A stretch of DNA of 64,000 nucleotides from Rhizobium sp. R635 (lineage in GTDB: Bacteria > Pseudomonadota > Alphaproteobacteria > Rhizobiales > Rhizobiaceae): positions 1-64,000 of the forward strand of contig NZ_LOKX01000012.1 in NCBI RefSeq assembly GCF_002211285.1, written 5' to 3'. The stretch's first letter is position 1; every line of letters starts with the position of its first letter. Positions 17,628 to 28,218 of this stretch are shown piece by piece. The notes under the pieces were generated by a model. That model was given only the letters and a program-made list of their open reading frames with translations, was not told the DNA's origin and searched no databases. The position numbers and the translations under genes are program-made.

Positions 17628-18617
17628 TTAGGTCTTCTGCCGCGGCGAGCGGGCCATCAGCCTGGCATAGGCGATGGCCGACAGCATGTTGACATGGTTG
17701 GCTTTGCCCGTGCCGGCAATGTCGAAGGCGGTGCCGTGATCGACCGATACGCGGTCGATCGGCAGGCCGAGCGAGACATTGACCGCGGTTTCGAAGGCGA
17801 CGAGCTTGATCGGGATATGGCCCTGGTCGTGATACTGGGCGATGACGAGATCGAAAGCGCCGTTATAGGCGCGGGCAAACACCGTATCGGCCGAGATCGG
17901 TCCGACGACGTCGATACCCCTGGCCTGCGCCTGCTCGACGGCGGGCGCCAGGAATTCCATGTCCTCGGTGCCGAACAGGCCGTTTTCGCCGCAATGCGGA
18001 TTGAGGCCGGCGACGGCGATGCGCGCCGTCTTGCCGAGGCGCAGGAAATGCTTGTGTCCGGCCTCGATGGTTGCCAGCACCCGCTCCGTCCTGGCGCGTG
18101 CGATCGCGCCTTTCAGCGAGATATGGGTGGAGACATGGATGGTGTTCAGCCGCTCGGAGGCAAGCAGCATGAAAGAGCTCTTCGAGCCCGTGAGATGCGC
18201 GAGAAGCCCGGTGTGGCCGTCATGGTGATGGCCGGCAAGGTTCATCGCCTCCTTGTTGATCGGCGCGGTGACGATGACATCGGCCTGACCCGACATGGCA
18301 AGATCGACGGCACGGGTGATATAGCGCACGGAGGCATCGCCCGCGACCGGGCTCACCTTGCCGATCTCGGGCAGGGCCGCGCCGAGCGGGACTTCATCAA
18401 CGCCAATCCTGTCGTCACGGGATAGATCGGCAGGCGCGAATTTCAGCCCGGTGCCGCTGACGCGGTCGGCCCGCTCCAGCGCTTCGACATTGCCGACGAC
18501 GACGAAATCGCGGCGCTCTTCGCTCGGAAGCGCCGCCAAGGCCTTGACGATCACTTCCGGGCCGACGCCGGCCGGGTCGCCGAGCGTCACGGCGACTTTC
18601 GCATTCCTGTCCATCAT
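17628..18617 (-). CDS. pdxA2: PdxA2-type 4-phospho-acid-sugar dehydrogenase
   Basis: The 329-residue protein belongs to the PdxA family (4-hydroxythreonine-4-phosphate dehydrogenase fold). The metal/substrate motifs are [26 protein letters not shown] and [11 protein letters not shown]. PdxA2 enzymes oxidise and decarboxylate 4-phospho-D-threonate or -erythronate to dihydroxyacetone phosphate and work with DUF1537 kinases. A DUF1537 kinase is present at 28215. No pyridoxal-synthesis gene is near, which favours PdxA2 over true PdxA. The start is the first ATG of an ATGATG behind GGGA. It follows the alcohol dehydrogenase in one operon. Confidence 0.82.
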   Translation of the reverse strand: MMDRNAKVAVTLGDPAGVGPEVIVKALAALPSEERRDFVVVGNVEALERADRVSGTGLKFAPADLSRDDRIGVDEVPLGAALPEIGKVSPVAGDASVRYITRAVDLAMSGQADVIVTAPINKEAMNLAGHHHDGHTGLLAHLTGSKSSFMLLASERLNTIHVSTHISLKGAIARARTERVLATIEAGHKHFLRLGKTARIAVAGLNPHCGENGLFGTEDMEFLAPAVEQAQARGIDVVGPISADTVFARAYNGAFDLVIAQYHDQGHIPIKLVAFETAVNVSLGLPIDRVSVDHGTAFDIAGTGKANHVNMLSAIAYARLMARSPRQKT

Positions 18618-18643
18618 CAAAGTCCCTTCTGAAACCGTGCTGC

Positions 18644-19777
18644 CTAAAAAGCAGCTGCATAAATCGAGCGAATGTCGGCGCGGCTGAGATCGCGCGGATT
18701 GTTATCGAGCAGACGGCGAATGGCAAAGGCGTCGTCGGCCATGGCGTCGAGATCGCTTTCCGGCACGCCGAGGCCGGAAAGCTTCATCTCGATGCCGAGC
18801 TCGGCGCAAAAAGCATAAGCCGCATCGAAGACCGATGCCGTGTTTTCCGAAGCCTCATAGCCGAGCGCTGCCATCACCGCTTTCGTCTTTTCCGGGGCCG
18901 CTGGCGTGTTGAAGGCGAGAACATGCGGGAAGATCAGGGCATTCGCCGCGCCATGCGCCACATGCCAGCGCGTGCCGAGAGGATAGGCGAGGGCATGACC
19001 GCCGGCGGTATTGACCGGGCCGAGGCAGAAGCCGCCGTAAAGCGAGGCGAGCGCGAGGCCGGCGCGCGCCTCCGCGTCGTTGCCGTCCTTGACGGCGCGG
19101 GCGAGATATCTGCCGACGAGCCGCGTTCCCTCGATCGCATAGATGTCGACCATCGGATGGGCCTTGCGGTTGGTGAAGGCCTCGACGCAATGGGCCATCG
19201 CGTCGACGCCTGTTGCGGCCGTTGTGCGCGCCGGCACGCTGAAGGTCAGGGCCGGATCGACGACGGCGATGTCGGCCAGCATATGCAGGCTTTCCACGGC
19301 TAGCTTCGCCATCGTCGCGGGATCGGTGACGAGCGCGCGGATGCCGGCCTCGCTGCCGGTGCCCGAGGTCGTCGGCACCTGGGCAAGCCCTACCTTGCGC
19401 GGCCCACGCACCTTGTTCGGGCCGACGACCTCATGCAGAGTCTGCTCCGAGCCGGCCAGAACGGCGGCGAGCTTTGCCAGGTCCATGGCGCTGCCCCCGC
19501 CGAAGCCGACGATCAGCTCGGCATCGGCGGCGTTGGCCGCCGCCAGCACCTTGTCGAGATTGGCCGTATCCGGCTCGGGCGTGACCTCGGAGAAGACCGC
19601 GACCTCGCCCTTCAGCTCCAGCACGTCGATGCGCGAAGCGTTGAAAGCATCCGAGATGACAAGCGTGCGCCGATAGCCTCTTTCGGCAGCCCATTTGCCG
19701 AGCTTTCCTGCCGTGCCGATGCCGAATTCGATCTGATGCGGCCGAATTATCGTGATTGGCGAACCCAAGCTGGCCAT
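18644..19777 (-). CDS. iron-containing alcohol dehydrogenase
   Basis: The 377-residue group III (Fe-ADH) enzyme has the [10 protein letters not shown] nucleotide motif, the PTTSGTGSE block and metal-ligand histidines in [19 protein letters not shown] and [15 protein letters not shown]. It begins behind GGGAGG and lies 26 bp upstream of pdxA2. In this context it probably interconverts a carbonyl and an alcohol of an acid-sugar intermediate. A maleylacetate-reductase-like role is possible but no aromatic genes are present. Confidence 0.85.
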   Translation of the reverse strand: MASLGSPITIIRPHQIEFGIGTAGKLGKWAAERGYRRTLVISDAFNASRIDVLELKGEVAVFSEVTPEPDTANLDKVLAAANAADAELIVGFGGGSAMDLAKLAAVLAGSEQTLHEVVGPNKVRGPRKVGLAQVPTTSGTGSEAGIRALVTDPATMAKLAVESLHMLADIAVVDPALTFSVPARTTAATGVDAMAHCVEAFTNRKAHPMVDIYAIEGTRLVGRYLARAVKDGNDAEARAGLALASLYGGFCLGPVNTAGGHALAYPLGTRWHVAHGAANALIFPHVLAFNTPAAPEKTKAVMAALGYEASENTASVFDAAYAFCAELGIEMKLSGLGVPESDLDAMADDAFAIRRLLDNNPRDLSRADIRSIYAAAF

Positions 19778-20113
19778 GACCAGTCCTCCCTGCAGGATCT
19801 TGCGGCAACAGTGTCGCTCTCTTTAATGTAAAGTTGTAATGTCAAAGTCAAGCGGGCATTGTTGAGAGCTGGAAATTTTGTCGTCCGATATGCGATGGAC
19901 CAGATTTAGATAAGCCAAAAATTCTGGTATTTTATAATAAAATTAAATAGTTGAACGGCGATCGCCAGTGGCGGGCGGCAAAAGCTCGTACTGATGACAA
20001 GCCTGTCAAGCCTGTTGTCAATTTCTGGCCGTTCAGTTGGTCGAAGCGATCGGGCCTGCGTCCTTTCGGGCTCGAAGGGACGCAGATTTACAACAGGCCG
20101 GCCACCGCCTTGC
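19778..20113 (-). other. intergenic promoter region of the Fe-ADH/pdxA2 operon
   Basis: No gene is seen in these 336 bases. The part near 19825-19850 is AT-rich, with a minus-strand TTGACT/TTGACA -35-like pair and a weak -10. TTTTGTC stands at 19876-19882. TGACAA (19995-20000) and TTGTCA (20015-20020) form an inverted repeat that encloses a direct repeat of CAAGCCTGT. The GACAA/TTGTC half-sites also occur in the divergent region at 22.3 kb. Confidence 0.5.
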
Positions 20114-21304
20114 TCACGGCAGGGATTGCGGGGCGAGGCGCACATATTTGATGGCTCGCCGATAGTAGGTGTAGGCGACATGGAGCGTGCCGTCGCTGCC
20201 TTGGATGATCGAGGGATAGGAGAATTCGCGGTTCAGCGAATCCTTCGAATTGTTGCTGAGGCAGAAACCGTCGCCGGTATCGAGATCCATGCGATGCGGG
20301 AAGCTCTTGCCGCCATCCCTCGATATCGCAAGGCTCAGCGGCGCACGCGGAACGCCCCAGACCGCCTTGCGGCCGGTATCGGCAACAGCAGCGGTGGCCG
20401 TCTCTCCAGCCTCGTCGCCCTCGATTTCGTCATAGAGAGACTGGCGCCGCGCATCGGACATGGCTGCATTCGAATGATTGTAAACCATTGCAATCCCTCC
20501 ATCATTCAGGACTGTCGCCTGGACGGAGGAATTGTTGTTCGGAAGGTCCGCAGGCTCGGGCGCGCTCCACGTCCTGCCGCCGTCGCTCGATCGGCTGGAA
20601 AGAATGTTTTCGGCGAAACGGTTGCGGTAGAAGGCGACCATCTCGTCGCCGCCGAGCGGCAGGATGTTCATGTGCACGGCGCCGATACTGTTCGGAATGT
20701 CGTGCATCTGCCAGCTCGCACCGCCGTCGCGCGAGATCAGCACCGCTGCCGTATCGGCGTCGCCGCTCCAGCGCCGTCCGTCAAGGCCGACGCAGCGGAA
20801 GACCGGAAGCAGCCACTCGCTTTTGCCGTTCACGACGATCTGCTGGCGAACGAATGTGCCGGGGCTGTCGCAGAGGAGCCGGACCGGGCCGAACGTCCGG
20901 CCGCCATCCTCGGATATCCGGCATTTGACAACGGAACCGTCCTGGTTGCCCGAGGTCTGCGAGGTATAGAGCAGCCATGTCTTTCCGTCAGGAGCGTTGA
21001 AAATCAATGGGTTCTGCTCGGATTTCTCCGGATCGTCGCTCATCTTCTCCGGCTCGGACCAGCGATTGGAGCCCGGCGCCAGCCGCGACATGTAAATCGA
21101 GATATCGCCCATGCCCTCCATCGTGCCGCCGAACCAGACGCAGGTGAGCGTGCCGTCGGGCAGAAAAGCGAGATTTGCCGCGTGGTTCTGAATGCAGGGC
21201 GAGGGCAGATAGGCATCCGCGCGGCCTTTGAAGGAGGGATGAGGAGCGATGATCCCGGTCATCAGGGCGGGAACGGCTTCGGGGGGCAGGCCGGTAAAGC
21301 TCAT
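20114..21304 (-). CDS. cytosolic BNR-repeat/sialidase-superfamily protein
   Basis: The 396-residue protein is a predicted six-bladed propeller (BNR_2 type). Four Asp-box motifs are visible: SEDGGRTF, SRDGGASW, SSDGGRTW and SRDGGKSF. RREFSYPS-like sequence (NREFSYPSIIQ) and YTYYRRAIKYVRL sit near the C-terminus. There is no signal peptide, unlike secreted sialidases. It lies 11 bp downstream of a DapA/NanA-family lyase. No NanE, NanK or NagA gene is present, so sialic-acid catabolism is unlikely. It may hydrolyse or cleave an imported acid-sugar conjugate. Exact reaction unknown. Confidence 0.75.
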   Translation of the reverse strand: MSFTGLPPEAVPALMTGIIAPHPSFKGRADAYLPSPCIQNHAANLAFLPDGTLTCVWFGGTMEGMGDISIYMSRLAPGSNRWSEPEKMSDDPEKSEQNPLIFNAPDGKTWLLYTSQTSGNQDGSVVKCRISEDGGRTFGPVRLLCDSPGTFVRQQIVVNGKSEWLLPVFRCVGLDGRRWSGDADTAAVLISRDGGASWQMHDIPNSIGAVHMNILPLGGDEMVAFYRNRFAENILSSRSSDGGRTWSAPEPADLPNNNSSVQATVLNDGGIAMVYNHSNAAMSDARRQSLYDEIEGDEAGETATAAVADTGRKAVWGVPRAPLSLAISRDGGKSFPHRMDLDTGDGFCLSNNSKDSLNREFSYPSIIQGSDGTLHVAYTYYRRAIKYVRLAPQSLP

Positions 21305-21315
21305 GGCGGGTCTCC

Positions 21316-22221
21316 TCAGGGCAGCTTGGCGTAGCTTTCGGCGAGTGCGGCATAATCCGCTTCGCTGAGCGGCATCAGCGGTGCGCGCGTGCGCTTCCAG
21401 GCGGAGTTGCCTGTTTTCAGCCCGACCATTGCCTTGATCGTCGGGATCTGGACGTAAGAGTTGGAAAGCGTGCGATAGGCGTTGATCCGCGCCTGCGCCG
21501 CCTCGACGTCGCCGGCGCGGCCCTCGTCATGGACGTGGTCGTAGACGGTGCGCAGCGAATCCGCCACGAGATTGGAGGTCGCCGTGATGCAGCCCGCACC
21601 TCCGGCCTTCAAGAGCGGCAGCAGCAGCGGATCGGCGCCCGCCAGCACGGAGAAGCCGGGATAGGCTGATATAATCGCCTGCATGTTGTTGAAATCGCCG
21701 GCAGATTCCTTGATGCCCACGACGGTTTCCGGGAAGGCGGCAATCAGCCGGCCGATCAGCGGAATGGAGAGCGGCACGCCTGAGACCTGCGGGATATGGT
21801 AGAGGATGACCTGCAGGCGCGTATCGGCGACCTTCTCCAGCACCTGCGAATAGGCGGCGAAGAGACCGTCGTCGGAAACGCCCTTGTAGTAGAAGGGCGG
21901 GAGCATCACCACCTTGGTGACGCCGAGCGACAGCGCGTGCCGGGTCAGTTCCACGGTTTCGGGAATGGCGACGACGCCCGTACCCGGAAGAAGCTTGCCG
22001 GCAGGAATGCCGGCCTCCAGCGCCGCTTCCAGAATGGCGCGGCGTTCGGCTCCGGAGAAGGAGTTGGCCTCGCCGGTCGTGCCGAGCAGGGCCACGCCAT
22101 GGCAGCCCTCGGCCAGCAGCCGACGGCAATGATCGGTGAAAAGAGCGAGATCCGGCGTGTTATCTGCGGTCAGCGGCGTAGCGGCCGCGCTGAAAACGCC
22201 TGTAATCCTGTGATGGCTCAT
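21316..22221 (-). CDS. DapA/NanA-family aldolase or dehydratase
   Basis: The 301-residue TIM-barrel protein of the dihydrodipicolinate synthase/N-acetylneuraminate lyase superfamily keeps GTTGE (47-51), the catalytic Tyr141 (YHIP) and the Schiff-base Lys171 (VVGIKESAGD). The superfamily also includes 2-keto-3-deoxy-sugar-acid aldolases and dehydratases. Placement with a sialidase-fold protein, PdxA2 and a DUF1537 kinase favours catabolic cleavage or dehydration of an acid sugar over lysine synthesis. First gene of its operon, divergent from the importer. Confidence 0.85.
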   Translation of the reverse strand: MSHHRITGVFSAAATPLTADNTPDLALFTDHCRRLLAEGCHGVALLGTTGEANSFSGAERRAILEAALEAGIPAGKLLPGTGVVAIPETVELTRHALSLGVTKVVMLPPFYYKGVSDDGLFAAYSQVLEKVADTRLQVILYHIPQVSGVPLSIPLIGRLIAAFPETVVGIKESAGDFNNMQAIISAYPGFSVLAGADPLLLPLLKAGGAGCITATSNLVADSLRTVYDHVHDEGRAGDVEAAQARINAYRTLSNSYVQIPTIKAMVGLKTGNSAWKRTRAPLMPLSEADYAALAESYAKLP

Positions 22222-22530
22222 TCCGCCCTCCCTTAGGCGCGCTCCGCCGTGCCGGCTGCGCAGAAAAATTGTCGTTCGTCTGTGGCGATGAGTGCAAAGA
22301 ACTTTTCCATCGTGACGCTTTTGTCAAGAAGACAAAATGGATTAATACGAGAGCGAAAATTTATCTGATTGTAATTATTACATTATTTCAAACTCAAAAT
22401 TTTCAACGGGTCAAAACTGCGATTTTTTGTTGACATATTTACAATAACGAGAGAACCATAGGCGACGGATTGTGCTGCGCCCGGCAGGCGCAGGGAGAAC
22501 GCTGCCGAATTCACCGTGGGAGGGAATGCC
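22222..22530. promoter_or_regulatory. divergent regulatory region of the acid-sugar island
   Basis: Two palindromes stand out in this gene-free stretch. TTTTGTC-AAGAA-GACAAAA spans 22319-22337, and TGTAATTATTACA spans 22370-22382 as a perfect 13-bp palindrome. TTGACA at 22432-22437 is a possible plus-strand -35 element. The palindromes are placed to control both arms. The GntR/FCD regulator at 29301 is the obvious candidate to bind one of them. Confidence 0.5.
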
Positions 22531-24168
22531 ATGTCTTTTGATCAATCTGACAAAACCAATATTTCACGTCGCAACGCGCTGAAGCTCGGCCTTGCGGCCG
22601 GCGTCGGCCTCACCGTGTTCGGTATGAATGCGCGCATCGTGCTGGCCGATGAAGGCCAGGTGCTGAAGGTCGCGCATCCGGCCTTCGATCAGGACTGGTC
22701 GCCGCTGCGCGGCGGCGGCAGGACCTTCCGCTGGAATTCCATCTGGTGGGCCGCGCCGATGTATTTCGACAGCGAAGGCAATATCAAGCCTTACGTCTTC
22801 ACCAGTTGGGAATCGGCCGACAACACCGTCTGGACCTTCAAGATCGACCCCAAGGCCGTCTTCTCCGACGGCAGCAAGATCACCGCCGCCGACGTCAAGG
22901 GATCGTGGGAAGTCGCCTCGATGCCGAACACCAAGAGCCAGCGCGCCGACCAGGTGCTGAGCAAGGTCAAGGGCTACGCCGAAATCGCCGCCGGCTCCGG
23001 CAACGAGCTGATCGGTGTTGCGACGCCCGACGAGGGGACCGTCGTTGTGACGCTCGCCGCCGCCGATCCGATCTTCTTCATGCGCCTGGCAAACCACATC
23101 GCGCCGATCACCAAGGCGTCGCAGTCGCGCGGCAGCGATGGCGAGGAGATCATCGACTGGTACAAGCCGGACAGCAAGCCGGTCTTTTCAGGCCCGTTCA
23201 AGCTGACGAGCATCGATATCGATGCCGGCAAGATCACATTCGAGCCGAACGAGAACTTCTTTGGGCCGAAGCCGAAGCTGGCCCGCATCGACATCACCTC
23301 GATCGAGGACAATGTCACCGCGACGTCGCTGATCAAATCCGGCGAGTTCAACGCCCATACCGAGCTCGTCACCTCGACGATCATTCAGGATCTCGGCCCG
23401 GAATTCTCGGCCGGCCCGCTGATCCCGACCAGCCAGCACTTCTGGTTCAACATCTCCCGCGCGCCGATGGACGATCCGAAGGTGCGCCAGGCGCTGATCA
23501 TGGCGGTCGATCGCGACGGCCTGTTCAAGGCCTCCTATCCCGATGGGCCGCACAAGAAGGCCGATCAGATCCTCAATTCCGTTCCCGGCGCCGACAATTC
23601 CGGATTCGAGGCCTTTCCCTATGATCCGGCGGCCGCCAAGAAGCTGCTTGCCGAATCGAGCTATGGCGGGCCGGAGCGCCTGCCGAAGATCCTGTTCGTC
23701 GGCATTTCGGCGCCGGCCATTCAAGCCGCCGCCCAATTCATCGCCGAGCAGTGGCGCCAGAATCTCGGCATCACGGCCGTCGACATGAAACCGCAGCAGG
23801 ATGCCTATGCCGGTCCGGATCAGAACTCGGTCCAGATCTTCCGCGACGACGTCGGCACCCGCGTTCCCGATGCGGTCTCTTATCTCACAGGCAGCATCGC
23901 CTCGACTTCGTCGAACGCGCAGAACAAGCTCGGCGGATACAAGAACGATAAGGTCGACAGCGCCCTTGCCGAAGCGGCGACCAAGGCGGCGGACGATCCG
24001 CAGCGCATCGCTCTCGCCCAGGAGGCCCAGAAGGCCTTCCGCGAGGATTGGGCCTTCATTCCATGGTATTCTCAGGCGATGTCGCGCTGGGCCACCAAGG
24101 AGGTCAAGGGCATGGAGAAGAACCTCGATTGGCAGATCGCCGAGCCCTGGAACATCTCCATCGGCTGA
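22531..24168 (+). CDS. family 5 (Dpp/Opp-type) ABC substrate-binding protein
   Basis: The 545-residue SBP_bac_5 protein starts at ATG 22531 behind GGGAGGG and has a twin-arginine signal (SRRNALKLGLAAGVGLTVFG, cleavage after VLA). Family motifs include the TWTFKI-like VWTFKIDPKAVFSDGSKITAADV and MAVDRDGLFK blocks. The fold binds peptides, but many rhizobial members import sugars, opines or acid-sugar conjugates. Its neighbours are acid-sugar enzymes and no peptidase is present. A stem-loop follows the stop codon. Confidence 0.88.
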   Translation: MSFDQSDKTNISRRNALKLGLAAGVGLTVFGMNARIVLADEGQVLKVAHPAFDQDWSPLRGGGRTFRWNSIWWAAPMYFDSEGNIKPYVFTSWESADNTVWTFKIDPKAVFSDGSKITAADVKGSWEVASMPNTKSQRADQVLSKVKGYAEIAAGSGNELIGVATPDEGTVVVTLAAADPIFFMRLANHIAPITKASQSRGSDGEEIIDWYKPDSKPVFSGPFKLTSIDIDAGKITFEPNENFFGPKPKLARIDITSIEDNVTATSLIKSGEFNAHTELVTSTIIQDLGPEFSAGPLIPTSQHFWFNISRAPMDDPKVRQALIMAVDRDGLFKASYPDGPHKKADQILNSVPGADNSGFEAFPYDPAAAKKLLAESSYGGPERLPKILFVGISAPAIQAAAQFIAEQWRQNLGITAVDMKPQQDAYAGPDQNSVQIFRDDVGTRVPDAVSYLTGSIASTSSNAQNKLGGYKNDKVDSALAEAATKAADDPQRIALAQEAQKAFREDWAFIPWYSQAMSRWATKEVKGMEKNLDWQIAEPWNISIG

Positions 24169-24197
24169 TCCGGAACAATAGTCTCCTGGCAATAAGC

Positions 24198-24223
24198 GCG
24201 CGAAGGCCGCAGGGCCTTCGCGC
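24198..24223 (+). promoter_or_regulatory. stem-loop after the family 5 binding-protein gene
   Basis: GCGCGAAGGCC (24198-24208) pairs perfectly with GGCCTTCGCGC (24213-24223) around GCAG. It lies 30 bases after the stop and about 80 bases before the permease start. No U-run follows. Confidence 0.65.
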
Positions 24224-24303
24224 AAGTTTCAAGAAGAAGAGATGCGATCCGCCAGGCTTCCGCCAAGGGCGGGAACGCATCGTAAAACAGGTGGGAGGTG
24301 GCC

Positions 24304-25260
24304 TTGCTGCGCTACGTGCTAACCCGGTTCGCCATCTGGATTCCGTCCGTTCTCGTGGTGATGCTGGCCGTCTATGCGCTGGCTTTCTACGGCGCCGGCG
24401 ATCCGATCAAGCTCATCTTCCTGCGCGCGCCGGGCGACGTCGCCTATAATCCGCAGCGCATCGAGGCGATCCGTGAAAGCGCGGGCCTCAACAGACCCTT
24501 CATCGAGCAGTTCGGCCTCTACATCTGGAATCTGCTGCACGGTCAGTTCGGCAATTCGCTGACCTCGGGCCGCGCCGTCTGGGCGATGGTCTCGGCTGCC
24601 GCTCCCGTCTCGTTCCAGCTTGCCCTCTGTTCCATCATCCTGACGGCCGTCGTCGCGATCCCGCTCGGCATGATCGCCGCGCTGAACCAGAATTCGCGCC
24701 TGGACTACGCCATTCTGGGCTCCGCGCTGTTTCTCTGGGCGATCCCGGCCTATGTCGCCGGGCCGTTGCTGATGGTCGGCCTCATCGTGCTGCTGCCCGG
24801 CGCGAGCGTGCCTTATGGCTGGGGCGGCATCCTCGATGTCCGCATCCTCTTGCCGCTGCTCGTGCTTTCCTTCCAGCCGATCGCGCTGATCGTGCGCCAG
24901 ACCCGCGCCGCTGTCATCGAGGTGCTGTCGGAGGATTTCGTCCGGACCGCCCGCGCCAAGGGTGTGCCCGAGATCGTCGTGGCGCTGCGCCATATCCTGC
25001 GTCCGGTCCTGACGCCAGTCGTCACGCAGCTCGGCCTGATCATGATCACCATCGTCAACGGCGCCATCTTCGTCGAGCTCGTCTTCGGCCTGCCGGGTCT
25101 CGGCCGGTTGACGGTGCAGGCGCTGATCAATTCCGATTATCCGGTCATCCTGGCGATCACGCTGATCGGATCGTTCCTGGTGATGGTGTCGAACCTGCTG
25201 GTGGACGTTCTCTATCCGCTGCTCGATCCCCGCGCCAACGATTCAAGAAGGAGCCGCTGA
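24304..25260 (+). CDS. Dpp/Opp-type ABC permease (DppB-like)
   Basis: The 318-residue permease starts MLRYVLTRFAIWIP, the typical DppB opening. I prefer TTG 24304 over GTG 24298 because GGGAGG then has five-base spacing. It has six helices, a QFGLYIWNLLHGQFGNS periplasmic segment and an EAA loop (LSEDFVRTARAKGVPEIVV). Confidence 0.88.
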   Translation: MLRYVLTRFAIWIPSVLVVMLAVYALAFYGAGDPIKLIFLRAPGDVAYNPQRIEAIRESAGLNRPFIEQFGLYIWNLLHGQFGNSLTSGRAVWAMVSAAAPVSFQLALCSIILTAVVAIPLGMIAALNQNSRLDYAILGSALFLWAIPAYVAGPLLMVGLIVLLPGASVPYGWGGILDVRILLPLLVLSFQPIALIVRQTRAAVIEVLSEDFVRTARAKGVPEIVVALRHILRPVLTPVVTQLGLIMITIVNGAIFVELVFGLPGLGRLTVQALINSDYPVILAITLIGSFLVMVSNLLVDVLYPLLDPRANDSRRSR

Positions 25261-25262
25261 CC

Positions 25263-26222
25263 ATGTCCGCCATCCCTCTTTCCACTACCGAAACCGTCGA
25301 GGAGCCGCCGGTCAGCCTGTGGCGCGACGCCTGGCATCGGCTGCGCCGCAACAAGCTCGCCGTCTTCGGCCTCGTCGTCGTCCTGATCCTGGCGTTCACG
25401 GCGATCTTCGGGCCATACCTCACACCCTATGATTATCTCAGCCAGGACCTCAACGCCCGCAACGCGCTGCCGTCGATGAACCATCTGTTCGGGACCGACG
25501 ATCTCGGCCGCGACGTTTTCAGCCGTGTGGTCTTCGGTACGCGGACCGCCTTCCTCGTCGCCGTCATCGTCACCTTCTTCGCCGTGCTGATCGGCCTGAC
25601 GCTCGGCGCGGTGGCCGGTTTCTTCGGCAATCCTTTCGATCGTGCCATCATGTGGCTGACCGATGTCACTATGTCGGTTCCGAACCTGCTGCTCGTCGTC
25701 GTCATCAATGCTTCGCTGAAATCGCCGATCACCCGATGGATGGAGGCGCGCTACCTCGAGACCCTCAATCCCTTCTACCGCCAGACCATATGGGTGGATT
25801 TCATCCTCGTCTTCGGGTCGATGGCGCTGATCTCCTGGCCGCCCTATGCCCGTCTCGTGCGCGCCCAGGTGCTGTCGATCCGCAGCCGGCCCTATATTAC
25901 CGCGGCACAGGCGCTCGGCTTGTCGAACTGGGTCATCATCAAACGTTATGTCGTGCCGAATGCGCTTGGTCCGCTGATCGTCTCGGTCAGCGCCGGTCTC
26001 GGTACGGCGATGGTCCTGGAAAGCGCCTTCAGCTTCTTGGGTGTCGGGGTCAATCCGCCGACGCCGAGCTGGGGCAACATGATCTCGGACGGCCTTCGCG
26101 TCTGGCAGCATTATCCGCATCTCCTTGCCGCTCCGGCGGCCGTGCTCGGCCTTGCCTCGGTTGCCTTCAGCTTCCTCGGCGACGGCCTCAACGACGCGCT
26201 CAATCCGCGGGGCAGCAAATGA
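25263..26222 (+). CDS. Dpp/Opp-type ABC permease (DppC-like)
   Basis: The 319-residue DppC-like permease shows the N-terminal [19 protein letters not shown] helix, [18 protein letters not shown] and the EAA loop ([19 protein letters not shown]). It starts two bases after the partner permease. Its stop overlaps the start of the first ATPase (ATGA). Confidence 0.9.
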   Translation: MSAIPLSTTETVEEPPVSLWRDAWHRLRRNKLAVFGLVVVLILAFTAIFGPYLTPYDYLSQDLNARNALPSMNHLFGTDDLGRDVFSRVVFGTRTAFLVAVIVTFFAVLIGLTLGAVAGFFGNPFDRAIMWLTDVTMSVPNLLLVVVINASLKSPITRWMEARYLETLNPFYRQTIWVDFILVFGSMALISWPPYARLVRAQVLSIRSRPYITAAQALGLSNWVIIKRYVVPNALGPLIVSVSAGLGTAMVLESAFSFLGVGVNPPTPSWGNMISDGLRVWQHYPHLLAAPAAVLGLASVAFSFLGDGLNDALNPRGSK

Positions 26223-27225
26223 TGGATACGAAAAGCACAGAACGCCTGCTCGATGTCAGGGGCCTCACCGTCGAGATCGACGGCCGCAATGGTCCCGCCG
26301 TCGTCGTCGATGGCATCGATCTGCATGTCGATAAAGGCGAAACCCTCGGCGTCGTCGGCGAGTCCGGCTGCGGCAAGAGCCTCACCATGCTGAGCCTGAT
26401 GCGGCTCCTGCCGAACAAGATCAAAGTCGCCAAGGGATCGGCGACCTTCGACGGCCGCGACCTGCAGACGATGTCGAACGCCGAGCTGCGCAAGGTGCGC
26501 GGCGGCGATATCGGCTTCGTCTTCCAGGACCCGATGACCTCGCTCAATCCCGTCATGCGCGTCGGCGACCAGATCTGCGAGCCGCTGATCTATCACCGCC
26601 GAATGAAGAAGGCCGAAGCCCGCGCCCGCGCCGTCGAACTGCTGCGCCTCGTCGGCATTCCCGGGCCGGAAGAGCGCCTGCAGGCTTTTCCGCATGAACT
26701 ATCGGGCGGTATGCGCCAGCGCGTGATGATCGCGATCGGCCTTGCCTGCAACCCCAAGCTCCTGATCGCCGACGAGCCGACGACGGCGCTCGACGTCACG
26801 ATCCAGGCCCAGATCGTCGATCTGGTGAAGGATCTCAGAGCCAAGCTCGGCATGTCCGTCGTGTGGATCACCCACGACCTCGCGCTGATCGCCGGTCTCG
26901 TCGATCGCGTCGCCGTGCTCTATGCCGGCACCGTCGTGGAAGATGCGCCGGTGGACGAGCTCTATGCTCGTCCCAGCCATCCCTATACGCGCGGCCTGCT
27001 TTCCTCGATCCCGAAACTGTCGGACCCGCCGGCAAGCCGGCTGAGCTCGATCGGCGGCACGCCGCCGGAGCCCGGCCGCCGGCCGAAGGGCTGCCCCTTT
27101 GCGCCGCGCTGTCCGCTCGCCGAGGCGGTCTGTCACGAGAAAGTGCCGCAGCTCGAACCGCTCGCCGGCAGCGGCAAGCATCGCGCCGCCTGTTTCGTCG
27201 TCCAGAGAATGCAGGAGGCCGCGTG

Positions 27226-27226
<1 letters not shown>
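26219..27226 (+). CDS. Dpp/Opp-type ABC ATPase (DppD-like)
   Basis: The 335-residue ATPase has Walker A GESGCGKS, signature [15 protein letters not shown], Walker [13 protein letters not shown] and the C-terminal oligopeptide-transporter cysteine motif ([14 protein letters not shown]) that binds an iron-sulfur cluster in this family. The start overlaps the permease stop, with a second ATG three bases later. Confidence 0.9.

Positions 27227-28214
<988 letters not shown>

Positions 28215-28218
<4 letters not shown>

Noticed and set aside
17628..18617. Vitamin B6 biosynthesis pdxA
   Set aside because: The gene lies with an alcohol dehydrogenase and a DUF1537 kinase, without ksgA, pdxJ or surA neighbours typical of pdxA.
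19994..21334. Plus-strand open frame opposite the sialidase-fold gene
   Set aside because: Starts in the intergenic region without a ribosome binding site and has no domain; the minus strand carries four Asp-boxes.
20114..22221. Sialic-acid catabolism genes (nan cluster)
   Set aside because: The NanA-superfamily lyase and sialidase fold fit superficially, but no NanE, NanK, NagA or NagB is present and the propeller is not exported.
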